Shown here piece after piece: positions 48,133 to 58,616 of a DNA stretch of 64,000 nucleotides. The translations under genes were made by a program, and so were the position numbers. The notes under the pieces are model-generated. The model did not search any database and was not told the DNA's origin. It worked only from the letters and a program-made list of their open reading frames with translations. Numbering within the stretch: the stretch's first letter is position 1; each line of letters starts with the position of its first letter. Source of the stretch: an uncultured Prevotellaceae bacterium (GTDB taxonomy: Bacteria > Bacteroidota > Bacteroidia > Bacteroidales > Bacteroidaceae); the NCBI GenBank assembly GCA_900318995.1, contig ONMR01000001.1, positions 186,001 to 250,000 of the forward strand, in the 5' to 3' direction.

Positions 48133-48260
48133 TTGAGAATTGAGAATTGAAAAAATCCTCGCGGAAAACCGCGGGGATTTTTTATATCGCGGGCTTTTAA
48201 CTCAGGTTCTAAGTATTAATTCCCAATTCTCAATTCCCAATTCTCAATTTTCAATTCTCA
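48133..48260. repeat. Terminator flanked by AATTGAGA/CAATTCTC repeats
   Basis: AATCCTCGCGG-AAAA-CCGCGGGGATT with a following T-run (about 48154-48183) is a strong terminator. To its left are two copies of AATTGAGAATTG-type units; to its right four or five CAATTCTCAATTCCCAATTC-type units on the opposite orientation. The flanks can pair with each other. Low-complexity repeats of this kind are frequent between Bacteroidetes genes. Confidence 0.7.
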
Positions 48261-48268
48261 ATAATTTT

Positions 48269-48299
48269 TTTGCTGTTTGGTCAAAAAATATTATCTTTG
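48269..48299 (+). promoter_or_regulatory. Promoter of rimP-nusA-infB
   Basis: TTTG (48269-48272) and TATCTTTG (48292-48299) with a 19-bp spacer match both Bacteroidetes boxes. The rimP start is about 85 bp downstream, leaving a leader. Confidence 0.7.
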
Positions 48300-48321
48300 C
48301 ACCCGATAAGATGATGTGTGG

Positions 48322-48344
48322 AGAGGCCTTGAGGCCTCTTTTTT
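48322..48344 (+). terminator. Leader terminator (attenuator) before rimP
   Basis: AGAGGCC (48322-48328), loop TTGA, GGCCTCT (48333-48339) and a run of six Ts (48339-48344) form a textbook intrinsic terminator between the promoter and the first gene. Since the operon encodes NusA, feedback control by termination is plausible. Confidence 0.75.
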
Positions 48345-48384
48345 ATTGTCACACAGTGCTTATCGGCATAAAGTATTTTTGTAT

Positions 48385-48855
48385 ATGATTGACAAACAGC
48401 AAGTTATCGGTGTTGCAGAAGAATGGCTCAAGAGCAAGGAGGGCTATTTTCTTGTAGATGTTGACGTAACCCCTGACAACCGTATTGTGGTTGAGATTGA
48501 CCAGGCTGACGGTGTCTGGATTGACGATTGCGTGGATTTGAGCCGTTTTATTGAATCTGCGATGGACCGCGACGTCGAGGATTATGAGTTGGAGGTGGGA
48601 TCGGCCGGAATAGGCCAGCCCTTCAAGGTGCTGCAGCAGTATATCAATCATATCGGTCAGGAGGTAGAGGTGCTGCCCAAGGCAGGCGCCAAAATTAAGG
48701 GTATCCTGACCGAGGCTGATGAAAAGGGCTTTAAGATCCGTACCACCCGTAAGGAGAAGGTTGAGGGCTCCAAGCGTCCCAAGACCGTCGAGGTGGAGAT
48801 GCCTTTCGGCCACGATGAAGTGAAATATGTAAAATACGTAATAAGTTTAAAGTAA
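48385..48855 (+). CDS. rimP: Ribosome maturation factor RimP
   Basis: The 156-residue protein helps mature the 30S subunit. LVDVDVTPDNRIVVEIDQADGVWIDDCVDLSRFIE and LEVGSAGIGQPF (in place of the usual SPG..RP) are the family pattern; an SH3-like C-terminal domain follows. First gene of the rimP-nusA-infB operon; nusA starts 1 base after the stop. The ATG at 48385 was chosen; the open frame further left lies over the attenuator. Confidence 0.9.
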   Translation: MIDKQQVIGVAEEWLKSKEGYFLVDVDVTPDNRIVVEIDQADGVWIDDCVDLSRFIESAMDRDVEDYELEVGSAGIGQPFKVLQQYINHIGQEVEVLPKAGAKIKGILTEADEKGFKIRTTRKEKVEGSKRPKTVEVEMPFGHDEVKYVKYVISLK

Positions 48856-48856
48856 A

Positions 48857-50143
48857 ATGGCTACTAAGAAAGAAGAGACGATCTCATTGATCGATACCTT
48901 TCAGGAGTTCAAGGAACTGAAAAACATTGACCGCATGACGCTGGTCTCAGTCCTTGAGGAGAGTTTCCGCAGTGTTATCTCCAAGATGTTCGGAACAGAT
49001 GAGAACTACTCGGTGATTGTTAACCCGGATAAGGGAGATTGCGAGATCCAGCGTTCACGCGTCGTGGTCGAGGACAAGGACCTGGAGGATTCAAACACTC
49101 AGATAACACTTACTGAGGCTCGTCAGATCGATGAGGACTTTGAGGTAGGTGAGGAGGTTTCGGAACAGGTGGATTTCAGCAAGTTCGGCCGCCGCGCTAT
49201 CCTGAATCTGCGCCAGACACTGGCATCCAAGATTCTGGAGTTGGAGAAGGACAGCCTCTACAACAAGTATGTTGAGAAGATTGGTACCATCGTTTCGGGT
49301 GAGGTTTACCAGATATGGAAAAAGGAGATCCTGCTTCTGGATGAGGAGGGTAATGAGCTGCTTCTGGCCAAGACCGACCAGATTCCCAGCGATTTCTTCC
49401 GCAAGGGTGAGACCGTACGCGCAGTTGTGGACCGTGTTGATAACGTAAACAATCCTAAGATCATGCTTAGCCGCACATCTCCAGTGTTCCTTCAGCGCCT
49501 GCTGGAGCAGGAGGTTCCCGAGATTGCCGACGGACTGATAACAATCAAGAAGATTGTCCGCATACCAGGCGAGAGGGCCAAGATTGCCGTTGAGTCTTAT
49601 GATGACCGCATCGATCCCGTAGGCGCCTGTGTAGGTGTCAAGGGCTCCCGTATTCATGGTATCGTACGCGAACTGCGTAACGAGAACATAGATGTTATCA
49701 ACTATACATCTAATATTGAGCTGTTCATCAAGCGTGCCCTTAGTCCGGCCAAGGTTTCGGAACTCAAGCTGGATACCGAGGCCCGTCGCGCCGAAGTTTA
49801 TCTCAAGCAGGATCAGGTATCATTGGCCATAGGTAAGAGCGGCCTTAACATAAAACTGGCCAGCATGCTTACCGAATACACAATTGACGTTTACCGTGAG
49901 CTTGAGCAGGAACAGTCCGAGGAGGATATCTATCTGGATGATTTCCGTGGCGATATAGAGGATTGGGTTGTAGATGCTCTGCATGATGCCGGATTCGAGA
50001 CTGCCAAGTCTGTCCTGCGTGCTGACCGTGAGATCCTGACCGAGTCCGTTGATCTTGAGGAGGAGCAGGTTGACGATATCCTGGATATACTGGCACGTGA
50101 GTTTGCCGATGAGGCTGAGTTCCAGAAATTCATTAAGGAATAA
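48857..50143 (+). CDS. nusA: Transcription termination/antitermination factor NusA
   Basis: The 428-residue protein binds RNA polymerase and RNA. An N-terminal polymerase-binding domain (residues 1-130) is followed by S1 (GEVYQIWKKEILLLDEEG), KH1 (GACVGVKGSRIHGIVRELRNENIDVI) and KH2 (LAIGKSGLNIKLASMLTEY). A helical C-terminus has EEQVDDILDILAREF. Length is typical of Bacteroidetes, which have no long acidic repeat end like E. coli. Confidence 0.95.
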   Translation: MATKKEETISLIDTFQEFKELKNIDRMTLVSVLEESFRSVISKMFGTDENYSVIVNPDKGDCEIQRSRVVVEDKDLEDSNTQITLTEARQIDEDFEVGEEVSEQVDFSKFGRRAILNLRQTLASKILELEKDSLYNKYVEKIGTIVSGEVYQIWKKEILLLDEEGNELLLAKTDQIPSDFFRKGETVRAVVDRVDNVNNPKIMLSRTSPVFLQRLLEQEVPEIADGLITIKKIVRIPGERAKIAVESYDDRIDPVGACVGVKGSRIHGIVRELRNENIDVINYTSNIELFIKRALSPAKVSELKLDTEARRAEVYLKQDQVSLAIGKSGLNIKLASMLTEYTIDVYRELEQEQSEEDIYLDDFRGDIEDWVVDALHDAGFETAKSVLRADREILTESVDLEEEQVDDILDILAREFADEAEFQKFIKE

Positions 50144-50192
50144 AAAACAATCGGGGCAGAGCCCTGGAAACCAAAAGAAAGTATTTTTATAG

Positions 50193-53132
50193 ATGGCGAT
50201 AAGAATAAGTAAAGCAACAAGAGAGTTGAATGTGGGAGTTTCCACTTTGGTGGAGTTCCTACACAAGAAGGGTTTTGCCGATATAACCGAAGACCTGAAC
50301 CAGAAACTGACCGATGAGCAGTACAACCTGCTTGTGGCAGAATACAGTCAGGACAAGTCTATCCGCGAGGAGGCTACCAGGTTCCTGCAGGACCGCATCA
50401 GCCGCAAGGCCGCACCCGAGGAGCCCGTTCAGGAGGAAAAACCTGCCAAGCCGGTTAAGAAAGAGCCGGAGATGATTGAGACAGTCATTCCTGCAGAGCC
50501 GGTCATAAAGTTCAAGACCATAGGCAAAATAAATCTGGAGACTTCCAAGCCGGAATCTAAAGAGGAGCCCGTAAAGGAGACTCCCAAACCGGTGGAGACT
50601 GTCAAGCCTGTTGTGGAGAAAAAAGCCTCAGAGCCTAAGAAAGAGCTCCAAAAGTCCGCACAGCCGGTCAAAAAGGTTGAGCCAGTCAGACAGGAGCCCA
50701 AACCCGAGCTTGAGAAACCGGTTGAGGTACCCAAGGCAGAGCCCGTAAAGGTAGAGCCTGAGGTTATGCCGGCTCCGGCAGCAGTACCCGAGCCTGCTGC
50801 AGAGTCCCAACCCGAACCTAAGGAGGCTCCACAGGAGGAAGTATTCAAGATCCAGACTCCCCAGAACGGAGGTCTTAATATCAAGACCGTGGGAAAGATT
50901 GACCTGACAGCCATCAATCAGTCAACCCGTCCCAAGAAAAAATCCAAGGAGGAGAAGAAAAAGGAGCGTGAAGCCAAAGAGCAGCAGCGCCAGCAGCAAC
51001 GTCAGCAGTTCAAGGAGTCCCTGATGAAAGAAATCAAGCCCGGTGACAAGTCACAGGGAGGTTCAGGTGAACCCCGCAAGAAGAACCGCGTACGCATAGG
51101 CGGCGAAAAGGTTGACCTGACCAAGGCTGACAGCTACAATCAGCAGGGCGGCGACAACCGTGGCAAGGATGCCCAGAAGGGAGGTGGACGCAACAACAAG
51201 GATCACCGTTTCAACAAGGCAGATAAGGCTGATTTCTCAAACGAGGATGTAAACCGTCAGATTCGCGATACATTCTCACAGTTCCAGAAGGGTAAGACCA
51301 AGTCATCCAAGTACCGCAAGGACAAGCGCGAACAGGTCCAGCAGCGCCAGATGGAGGCACTGGAGCAGGAAATGGCCGAGAGCAAGGTGCTTAAGCTGAC
51401 CGAATTCGTGACTGCCAATGAGCTGGCCACCATGATGAATATTCCCGTTACCCAGGTCATCGCAACCTGTATGAACGTGGGCGTGATGGTATCGATCAAC
51501 CAGCGTCTGGATGCCGAAACCATCAATATCGTTGCCGATGAGTATGGTTTCACCACAGACTTTGTAAGCGCCGAGGTTGCCCAGCAGATCAGCGAGGAGG
51601 CTGACCGTGAGGAGGATCTGGTACCGCGCGCTCCTATCGTAACAGTTATGGGTCACGTTGACCATGGTAAGACCTCTCTGCTTGACTACATCCGCAAATC
51701 GAACGTTATTGCCGGTGAGGCCGGAGGTATCACCCAGCACATAGGTGCTTACAACGTGAAACTGGAGGACGGACGTCACATTACTTTCCTGGATACTCCG
51801 GGCCATGAGGCATTTACGGCCATGCGTGCCCGCGGTGCCCAGGTAACCGATATAGCCATCATCATTGTTGCTGCCGATGACAACGTGATGCCCCAGACCA
51901 AGGAGGCTATCGCCCATGCCACCGCAGCCGGCGTTCCTATAGTATTTGCTATAAATAAGGTGGATAAACCTGCTGCCGATCCCGAGCGTATCAAACAGGA
52001 ACTGGCACAGATGAACTTCCTGGTTGAGGACTGGGGAGGCAAGTACCAGAGTCAGGATATATCGGCCAAGAAGGGTATAGGCGTGAACGAACTTATGGAG
52101 AAGGTGCTGCTGGAGGCTGAGATGCTTGACCTGAAGGCCAATCCCAACCGTAAGGCTACGGGTACCATAATAGAATCGTCTCTGGATAAAGGCCGCGGTT
52201 ACGTGGCTACTGTACTGGTATCCAACGGTACCCTCAAGATGGGCGATATAGTAATTGCCGGTACATCATGGGGTAAGGTAAAGGCTATGTTCAACGAGCG
52301 TAACCAGAAACTCAAATCGGCCGCTCCCGCTGAACCGGTACTGATTCTGGGCCTGAACGGTGCTCCTCAGGCCGGTGTCAGCTTCCACGTGGTGGACAGC
52401 GAGCGTGAGGCGCGCGAAATTACAAGCAAGCGTGAGCAGCTACAGCGTGAGCAGGGTGTACGTACCGCTCAGACCCTTACTCTTGATGAGTTGGGACGCC
52501 GTATCAAGATGGGCGATTTCCACGAGCTCAACCTTATTGTCAAGGCCGATGTGGACGGATCTGTCGAGGCTTTGAGTGATTCACTCATCAAGCTCTCAAC
52601 ACCCAATATCCAGGTCAATGTAATACACAAGGCTGTGGGTGCGATTTCTGAGAGTGACGTAAGCCTGGCATCTGCATCCAATGCCATCATCATAGGTTTT
52701 GACGTGCGTCCGTCGGGTGCCGCCAAGCGTCTGGCCGAGCAGAACGATGTAGACATACGTATCTATTCTATCATATATGATGCAATTGACGAGGTCAAGT
52801 CGGCCATGGAGGGTCTGCTTGCACCCAAGGTCAAGGAGGAGGTTACATCAACCGTCGAGGTAATGGAGGTATTCCATATATCAAAGGTTGGCATGGTTGC
52901 CGGTTGCCGCGTACGTGAAGGTAAAGTGTCACGCTCCGACAAGGCCCGCGTCATCCGTGACGGTATTGTTATCCACACCGGTGATATCCAGGCACTGAAG
53001 CGTTTCAAGGATGATGTTAAGGAGGTTCAGGCCGGTATGGAATGCGGTATCAGTCTGGTATCGTACAATGACATCAAGGAGGGTGATATGATTGAGACAT
53101 TCACCCAGATAGAGGTTAAGCAGACTCTATAA
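50193..53132 (+). CDS. infB: Translation initiation factor IF-2
   Basis: The 979-residue GTPase brings initiator tRNA to the ribosome. The N-terminal IF2_N HTH-like part ([22 protein letters not shown]) is followed by a long Pro/Glu/Lys-rich linker (about residues 80-400) typical of Bacteroidetes. The G domain is from about residue 478: [26 protein letters not shown]. Domains II-IV follow to the end. Confidence 0.95.
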   Translation: MAIRISKATRELNVGVSTLVEFLHKKGFADITEDLNQKLTDEQYNLLVAEYSQDKSIREEATRFLQDRISRKAAPEEPVQEEKPAKPVKKEPEMIETVIPAEPVIKFKTIGKINLETSKPESKEEPVKETPKPVETVKPVVEKKASEPKKELQKSAQPVKKVEPVRQEPKPELEKPVEVPKAEPVKVEPEVMPAPAAVPEPAAESQPEPKEAPQEEVFKIQTPQNGGLNIKTVGKIDLTAINQSTRPKKKSKEEKKKEREAKEQQRQQQRQQFKESLMKEIKPGDKSQGGSGEPRKKNRVRIGGEKVDLTKADSYNQQGGDNRGKDAQKGGGRNNKDHRFNKADKADFSNEDVNRQIRDTFSQFQKGKTKSSKYRKDKREQVQQRQMEALEQEMAESKVLKLTEFVTANELATMMNIPVTQVIATCMNVGVMVSINQRLDAETINIVADEYGFTTDFVSAEVAQQISEEADREEDLVPRAPIVTVMGHVDHGKTSLLDYIRKSNVIAGEAGGITQHIGAYNVKLEDGRHITFLDTPGHEAFTAMRARGAQVTDIAIIIVAADDNVMPQTKEAIAHATAAGVPIVFAINKVDKPAADPERIKQELAQMNFLVEDWGGKYQSQDISAKKGIGVNELMEKVLLEAEMLDLKANPNRKATGTIIESSLDKGRGYVATVLVSNGTLKMGDIVIAGTSWGKVKAMFNERNQKLKSAAPAEPVLILGLNGAPQAGVSFHVVDSEREAREITSKREQLQREQGVRTAQTLTLDELGRRIKMGDFHELNLIVKADVDGSVEALSDSLIKLSTPNIQVNVIHKAVGAISESDVSLASASNAIIIGFDVRPSGAAKRLAEQNDVDIRIYSIIYDAIDEVKSAMEGLLAPKVKEEVTSTVEVMEVFHISKVGMVAGCRVREGKVSRSDKARVIRDGIVIHTGDIQALKRFKDDVKEVQAGMECGISLVSYNDIKEGDMIETFTQIEVKQTL

Positions 53133-53137
53133 GAAGG

Positions 53138-53698
53138 ATGAATACATTGGATTGGGTTATTGTGGCCATTCTGGCTGTAGGTTTTGTGGCCGGATTCATA
53201 AAAGGTGTCATACAGCAGGCATTCAGTTTGGGAGGTCTTGTTTTGGGCGTAATCTGCGGAACTCTCCTGTACAAACCGTTTGCCGACTTGCTGCAGGGCT
53301 TCCTCAAGATGAGTGACAAGACAGCCTGCATTGTGGCTTTTATAGTCATTCTGCTGGTGGTTCCCATAGTCTTCGGGTTATTGGGAAAACTGCTCTCCAA
53401 ACTGGTCCATGCTGCCAGCCTGGGGTTTGTTGACAGACTGCTGGGAGGTGTATTCGGACTATTCAAGTTCCTGCTTATCATAGGACTGTTTATCAAACTT
53501 CTGGTTATAACGGGATTGCAGGATAATCTGGTGGATAAGGCTGAACGCAAGCAATCCAAGCTTTATGTACCTGTCAGCAATTTTACCGGTTTCTGTCTTC
53601 AGTGGACCTGGAACAAGGTGCAGGAGACTGCCGGTGACCTGATTCCGGAGATACCCGAATTTGAGGAGCACGACAACGCAGACAAGAAAAAGGTTTGA
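53138..53698 (+). CDS. CvpA family membrane protein
   Basis: The 186-residue inner-membrane protein has four hydrophobic segments in residues 1-130 and the family motif [22 protein letters not shown]. The C-terminal part is polar and acidic. CvpA was first linked to colicin V production; its exact role is unknown. It begins 5 bases after infB and overlaps the sufB start, tying the infB and suf genes into one cluster. Confidence 0.85.
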   Translation: MNTLDWVIVAILAVGFVAGFIKGVIQQAFSLGGLVLGVICGTLLYKPFADLLQGFLKMSDKTACIVAFIVILLVVPIVFGLLGKLLSKLVHAASLGFVDRLLGGVFGLFKFLLIIGLFIKLLVITGLQDNLVDKAERKQSKLYVPVSNFTGFCLQWTWNKVQETAGDLIPEIPEFEEHDNADKKKV

Positions 53699-55164
53699 AC
53701 AAATTGAATACTGTTGAACAGGACAATAGTCTGATCAGGGAGATCAGTGCCGAGAAGTATCGGTATGGTTTTACTACCGATGTCCACACTGATATAATAG
53801 ACCGTGGCCTTACAGAGGACACGGTCCGTCTCATATCGGAGCGTAAGGGCGAGCCCGACTGGATGCTGGAGTTCCGTCTCAAGGCATACCGTCACTGGCT
53901 TACCATGGAGATGCCGCATTGGGCACATCTGGATATCCCGGAAATAGACTACCAGAACATATCATATTACGCTGATCCCACGGTCAGGAAGGAGGGTCCC
54001 AAAAGCCTGGAGGAGATTGATCCGCAGGTTATGAAGACTTTTGATAAGCTGGGCATTCCGCTGGAGGAGCGTCTGGCGCTGAGCGGCGGTGTGGCTGTTG
54101 ATGCGGTCATGGACTCCGTATCGGTCAAGACCACCTTCAAGAAGACCCTTGCCGAGAAAGGAATCATATTCTGCTCCATGGGTGAGGCTGTAAAGAATCA
54201 CCCTGACCTGATACGCCAGTATCTGGGCAGCGTGGTCAATTACCGTGACAATTTCTTTGCCGCACTGAACAGTGCCGTATTCAGTGACGGATCGTTCGTA
54301 TATATTCCCAAGGGCGTTCGCTGCCCCATGGAACTCTCCACATACTTCCGAATCAACGCAGCCGGAACAGGTCAGTTTGAGCGTACCCTGATTGTGGCCG
54401 ATGACGACAGTTACGTATCCTATCTGGAGGGCTGCACGGCACCTATGCGCGATGAGAACCAGCTGCATGCCGCTATCGTTGAGATTGTGGTGCTGGACCG
54501 CGCCGAGGTCAAGTACAGCACAGTACAGAACTGGTATCCGGGCGATGAGAACGGTAAGGGAGGTGTGTACAATTTTGTTACCAAGCGCGGATTGGTCAAG
54601 GGTGTGGACGCCAAACTCTCCTGGACTCAGGTGGAGACCGGATCGGCCATTACCTGGAAGTACCCCAGCTGCGTGCTGCAGGGTGACGGGGCTCAGGGTG
54701 AGTTCTATTCAGTGGCCCTTACCAATAACTGGCAGCAGGCCGATACCGGAACCAAGATGATACATCTGGGACGCAACACCAGGAGTACAGTAATCAGTAA
54801 GGGAATATCGGCCGGACACAGCCAGAACTCTTATCGCGGGCTTATTAAGGTGGGCGAGCATGCCGACGGTGCACGTAACTACAGCCAGTGTGACTCACTG
54901 CTGCTGGGAAGCGACTGCGGTGCGCATACATTCCCATATATGGATGTAAAGAACGAGACTGCAATCGTGGAGCATGAGGCAACTACCTCCAAGATATCCG
55001 AGGACCAGTTGTTCTACTGCAACCAGCGCGGCATACCCATGGAACAGGCCATCGGCCTTATTGTTAACGGTTACGCCAAGGAGGTGCTAAACAAACTGCC
55101 TATGGAGTTTGCGGTCGAAGCCCAGCGCCTGCTGTCGGTGTCACTTGAAAATACGGTTGGATAA
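53695..55164 (+). CDS. sufB: Fe-S cluster assembly protein SufB
   Basis: The 489-residue scaffold builds Fe-S clusters with SufC and SufD. SufB patterns are [21 protein letters not shown] at the start, [26 protein letters not shown] and [21 protein letters not shown] (catalytic Cys and His) at the end. There is no ATG at a suitable place; TTG at 53695 (overlapping the cvpA stop) or 53704 is the likely start. Confidence 0.95.
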   Translation: MNKLNTVEQDNSLIREISAEKYRYGFTTDVHTDIIDRGLTEDTVRLISERKGEPDWMLEFRLKAYRHWLTMEMPHWAHLDIPEIDYQNISYYADPTVRKEGPKSLEEIDPQVMKTFDKLGIPLEERLALSGGVAVDAVMDSVSVKTTFKKTLAEKGIIFCSMGEAVKNHPDLIRQYLGSVVNYRDNFFAALNSAVFSDGSFVYIPKGVRCPMELSTYFRINAAGTGQFERTLIVADDDSYVSYLEGCTAPMRDENQLHAAIVEIVVLDRAEVKYSTVQNWYPGDENGKGGVYNFVTKRGLVKGVDAKLSWTQVETGSAITWKYPSCVLQGDGAQGEFYSVALTNNWQQADTGTKMIHLGRNTRSTVISKGISAGHSQNSYRGLIKVGEHADGARNYSQCDSLLLGSDCGAHTFPYMDVKNETAIVEHEATTSKISEDQLFYCNQRGIPMEQAIGLIVNGYAKEVLNKLPMEFAVEAQRLLSVSLENTVG

Positions 55165-55166
55165 TT

Positions 55167-55931
55167 ATGATGCTTAATATAGAAAACCTTCATGCCGGAA
55201 TAGACGGCAAAGAGATATTGAAAGGAATAAACCTCCAGGTGAATGCCGGCGAGGTTCATGCCATTATGGGTCCCAACGGATCGGGCAAGAGTACCATGAG
55301 CAATGTGCTGGTGGGACATCCTTCATATAAGGTTACCGAGGGTCGTGTTACCTTTAAGGGCAAGAACCTTCTGGATATGCCGGCCGAGGACCGCAGCCAC
55401 GAAGGCTTGTTCATGTCATTCCAGTATCCGGTTGAGATACCGGGGGTGAGCATGACCAACTTTATGCGTACTGCCATAAACGAGAAGCGCAAGTATCTGG
55501 GTCTGCCTGCCATGGCTCCCACCGATTTCCTTAAGCTCATCAAGGAGAAGAGGGATCTGGTCAAACTTGACGCAAAGTTCATGAACCGCTCGGTCAACGA
55601 GGGCTTCAGCGGCGGCGAGAAGAAACGCAATGAGATATTCCAGATGGCTATGCTTGAGCCGTCACTCAGCATTCTGGATGAGACCGATTCAGGTCTTGAC
55701 ATTGATGCCCTGCGTATTGTAGCCGACGGCGTAAACCGTCTTAAGAGTCCGGAGACATCGGTGATAGTCATTACCCACTATCAGCGTCTGCTGGATTATA
55801 TCAAGCCCGATGTGGTTCATGTGCTCTATCAGGGACGTATCATCAAGACTGCCGGCCCAGAGTTGGCACTGGAGCTTGAGGAGCGTGGCTATGACTGGGT
55901 AATTAAGGAATTTGAGGATTCTCAGAGATGA
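55167..55931 (+). CDS. sufC: Fe-S cluster assembly ATPase SufC
   Basis: The 254-residue ABC-type ATPase of the SufBCD complex has P-loop GPNGSGKST, signature FSGGEKKRNE, Walker B LSILDETDSGLDIDAL and the H-loop VIVITHY. All are in normal places. It starts 2 bases after sufB and overlaps sufD by 4 bases. Confidence 0.96.
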   Translation: MMLNIENLHAGIDGKEILKGINLQVNAGEVHAIMGPNGSGKSTMSNVLVGHPSYKVTEGRVTFKGKNLLDMPAEDRSHEGLFMSFQYPVEIPGVSMTNFMRTAINEKRKYLGLPAMAPTDFLKLIKEKRDLVKLDAKFMNRSVNEGFSGGEKKRNEIFQMAMLEPSLSILDETDSGLDIDALRIVADGVNRLKSPETSVIVITHYQRLLDYIKPDVVHVLYQGRIIKTAGPELALELEERGYDWVIKEFEDSQR

Positions 55932-57274
55932 ACCCGGCGCAGAATTATATAGAGTTATTCCAGGATAACAGGGCTCTGGTGGAGCGCGGATCAGCAGGTG
56001 TCATGAACTCCGTGCGTGATGCAGCCCTTAAGTGCCTTGAACGGTATGGATTACCCCACAAAGGTCTTGAGGAGTATCTGCATACTGATGTATCGGCGTG
56101 GTTTGAGCCTGACTGGGGTATGAACCTGGCGCGTCTGGATATGCCTGTAGACCTGGCGCAGGCTTTTAAGTGCAGCGTGCCCAACCTGAGCACACAGCTG
56201 TATTTTCTGGCAAATGATACTTTTGCAAGTTCTGATACGGCTTCCAGAAACTCCCTTCCGGACGGTGTGTTTGCCGGTAGCCTCAGAGAGGCTGCCATAA
56301 ATCATCCCGAGCTGGTGGAAAAGTTTTACGGCAGACTTGCCGATATGGAGAAACCCGGAATAGCTGCCGTAAACACCCTGTTTGCACAGGATGGTTTCGT
56401 GCTTTATGTTCCCGATGGTGTCATCATTGAAAAACCGTTGCAGCTTATCACGTTGCTCAGTTCCATGGTAGACCTTATGGTTAACCGCAGGATACTTGTG
56501 GTCCTGGGGCGTGATTCACAGGCCAGGCTGCTTCTTTGTGACCACGCATTGAGTGCGAATCAATATCTGACCACGCAGGTAATGGAGGTGTTCGCGGGTT
56601 GCGGATCCAGGCTTGAGTTATATGATCTGGAGGAGACTCATTACGCAAACAGGCGTGTATCAGAGCTTTATGTCAGTCAGGAGGCCGACAGTGACGTTGA
56701 GATAGACTACGTGACCCTGCATAACGGACAGACACGCAACACTGTTTTCTCTACGTTTGAAGGACGCGGTTCAAGGCTCTCGCTGAATGGTATTGCAACA
56801 ATAGACAAGGAACAACATGTTGATAATATGACATTTGTGGACCATCGGGTGTCGGATTGCACAAGCAACGAGCTGTTCAAATACGTACTTGACGACAGCG
56901 CGAGCGGGGCATTCGCAGGCAAGGTACTGGTCCGTCATGGAGCTCAGCATACAGAGTCGCAGCAGACTAACCGTAATATATGCCTTACCCGCCAGGCCAG
57001 AATGTTCACTCAGCCCCAGCTTGAGATATATGCCGATGACGTGAAATGCTCTCATGGTGCTACCGTGGGGCAGCTTGATGACAAGGCAATGTTCTATATG
57101 CGCCAGCGCGGAATACCTGAGTCCGAAGCCCGCATGATGCTGATGCAGGCCTTTGTGGGCGAGGTTATCGGACGGGTATCCCTGGAGCCGCTCAGGGATC
57201 GTCTTAACAGATTGGTAGAGAAACGTTTCCGCGGTGAGCTTACACAATGTGAAGGTTGTCGTGCTTGCAGATGA
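55928..57274 (+). CDS. sufD: Fe-S cluster assembly protein SufD
   Basis: The 448-residue partner of SufB has a helical N-terminus and the beta-helix core with VLYVPDGVIIEKPLQLI and SHGATVGQLDDKAMFYMRQRGI (His of the cluster site). It is as long as other Bacteroidetes SufD. sufS follows after 52 bases that contain a run of TTGGC-type repeats. Confidence 0.93.
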   Translation: MNPAQNYIELFQDNRALVERGSAGVMNSVRDAALKCLERYGLPHKGLEEYLHTDVSAWFEPDWGMNLARLDMPVDLAQAFKCSVPNLSTQLYFLANDTFASSDTASRNSLPDGVFAGSLREAAINHPELVEKFYGRLADMEKPGIAAVNTLFAQDGFVLYVPDGVIIEKPLQLITLLSSMVDLMVNRRILVVLGRDSQARLLLCDHALSANQYLTTQVMEVFAGCGSRLELYDLEETHYANRRVSELYVSQEADSDVEIDYVTLHNGQTRNTVFSTFEGRGSRLSLNGIATIDKEQHVDNMTFVDHRVSDCTSNELFKYVLDDSASGAFAGKVLVRHGAQHTESQQTNRNICLTRQARMFTQPQLEIYADDVKCSHGATVGQLDDKAMFYMRQRGIPESEARMMLMQAFVGEVIGRVSLEPLRDRLNRLVEKRFRGELTQCEGCRACR

Positions 57275-57326
57275 TAAGTTGACTTTGGCTTTGGCATTGG
57301 CCTTGGCCTTTAAATGATTGGGAACT

Positions 57327-58541
57327 ATGATTTCTATAGAGCGCATAAGAAAGGATTTCCCCATTCTGGGACGTGAGGTTTACGGTAAACCGTTGGTCTA
57401 TCTTGACAATGCCGCCACTACCCAGAAACCTCAGTGTGTGATAGACTCTATCAGTGAGGCATACTGCAACGTTAATGCCAATGTTCACCGCGGCATCCAT
57501 TTCCTATCACAGCAGGCTACAGATATGATGGAGGCAGCGCGTGAAAAGGTGCGTCAGTTCATAGGAGCAGGCAGCATTGAGGAGATAATATTTACCCGCG
57601 GCACTACCGAGAGTATCAACCTGCTGGCAAGTTCGTTTGCCCAGGCATTCCTCAGGGAGGGTGATGAGGTTATCATATCCGGGATGGAGCACCACAGCAA
57701 CATCGTTCCCTGGCAGATTCAGGCCGGCAGGTACGGTTTCAGGATAAAAACCATTCCTGTAACAGACCGCGGGGAGCTTGATATGGACGCTTTCAGGGCT
57801 CTTTTTTCTACGAATACCAAACTTGTAAGCATTACACACGTTTCCAATGTTTTGGGTAGTGTGAATCCCATATCCGAGATAATAGGCATAGCCCATTCGC
57901 ATGGGGTTCCGGTGGCTGTTGACGGTGCGCAGTCAGTTCCTCATATCAGAGTGGACGTTCAGGAACTTGGAGCTGATTTCTATGCTTTCAGCGGACACAA
58001 GATTTACGGTCCTACAGGAATAGGTGTTCTCTATGGCCGTAAGGAGCTGCTGGAACAGATGCCTCCGTATCAGGGAGGTGGAGAGATGATAAAGCGTGTC
58101 ACATTTGAGAAAACCACTTATAATGAGCTTCCCTATAAGTTTGAGGCCGGCACGCCCGATTACGTGGGTTCTATTGCACTCGCATCGGCTCTGGATTACG
58201 TCCAGACTATAGGCATGGATGAGATTGCCCGCTATGAGACAGATCTTTGTACATATGCTGTAGACAGGCTCGGAGAGATTCCCGGAATGAGATTTATAGG
58301 AAATCCGGCACACCGCAGCGGAGTGGTATCGTTCCTGGTGGGCAGTATCCATCCTTCCGATATGGGAACTCTTCTGGACCGTCTGGGTATTGCGGTACGT
58401 ACAGGGCACCATTGCGCAGAGCCTTTGATGGACAGGTTCGGTATCCCTGGTACTGTACGAGCATCATTTGCATTCTACAATACAAGGGCCGAGATTGATG
58501 CTCTGATTTCGGGTATAGAGCGTGTTAGAGGCATGTTTTAA
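57327..58541 (+). CDS. sufS: Cysteine desulfurase SufS
   Basis: The 404-residue PLP enzyme supplies sulfur from cysteine. The PLP lysine is in FYAFSGHKIYGPTGIG and the persulfide cysteine in RTGHHCAEPLM, as in group II desulfurases. LVYLDNAATTQKP is at the N-terminus. No SufE or SufU gene is beside it here. The ATG at 57327 was preferred over the TTG three codons before. Confidence 0.95.
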   Translation: MISIERIRKDFPILGREVYGKPLVYLDNAATTQKPQCVIDSISEAYCNVNANVHRGIHFLSQQATDMMEAAREKVRQFIGAGSIEEIIFTRGTTESINLLASSFAQAFLREGDEVIISGMEHHSNIVPWQIQAGRYGFRIKTIPVTDRGELDMDAFRALFSTNTKLVSITHVSNVLGSVNPISEIIGIAHSHGVPVAVDGAQSVPHIRVDVQELGADFYAFSGHKIYGPTGIGVLYGRKELLEQMPPYQGGGEMIKRVTFEKTTYNELPYKFEAGTPDYVGSIALASALDYVQTIGMDEIARYETDLCTYAVDRLGEIPGMRFIGNPAHRSGVVSFLVGSIHPSDMGTLLDRLGIAVRTGHHCAEPLMDRFGIPGTVRASFAFYNTRAEIDALISGIERVRGMF

Positions 58542-58583
58542 ACTTTTTTTGCATTTGCCGCTACAACTTACAGTATAAATGAG

Positions 58584-58591
58584 TACTTTTG
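58584..58591 (+). promoter_or_regulatory. -7 box for the lipoprotein 58617
   Basis: TACTTTTG matches TAnnTTTG, 26 bp before the start codon. The -33 box is unclear. Confidence 0.45.
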
Positions 58592-58616
58592 TCAAAATTG
58601 TTCGAATTAAACATTT

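Noticed and set aside
48200-48260. CRISPR array
   Set aside because: Units are only 7-10 bases with hardly any spacer and no cas genes are present in the window.
48140-48388. 82-codon frame before rimP
   Set aside because: It runs across the terminator, the short repeats, the promoter and the attenuator, and has no protein-like composition.
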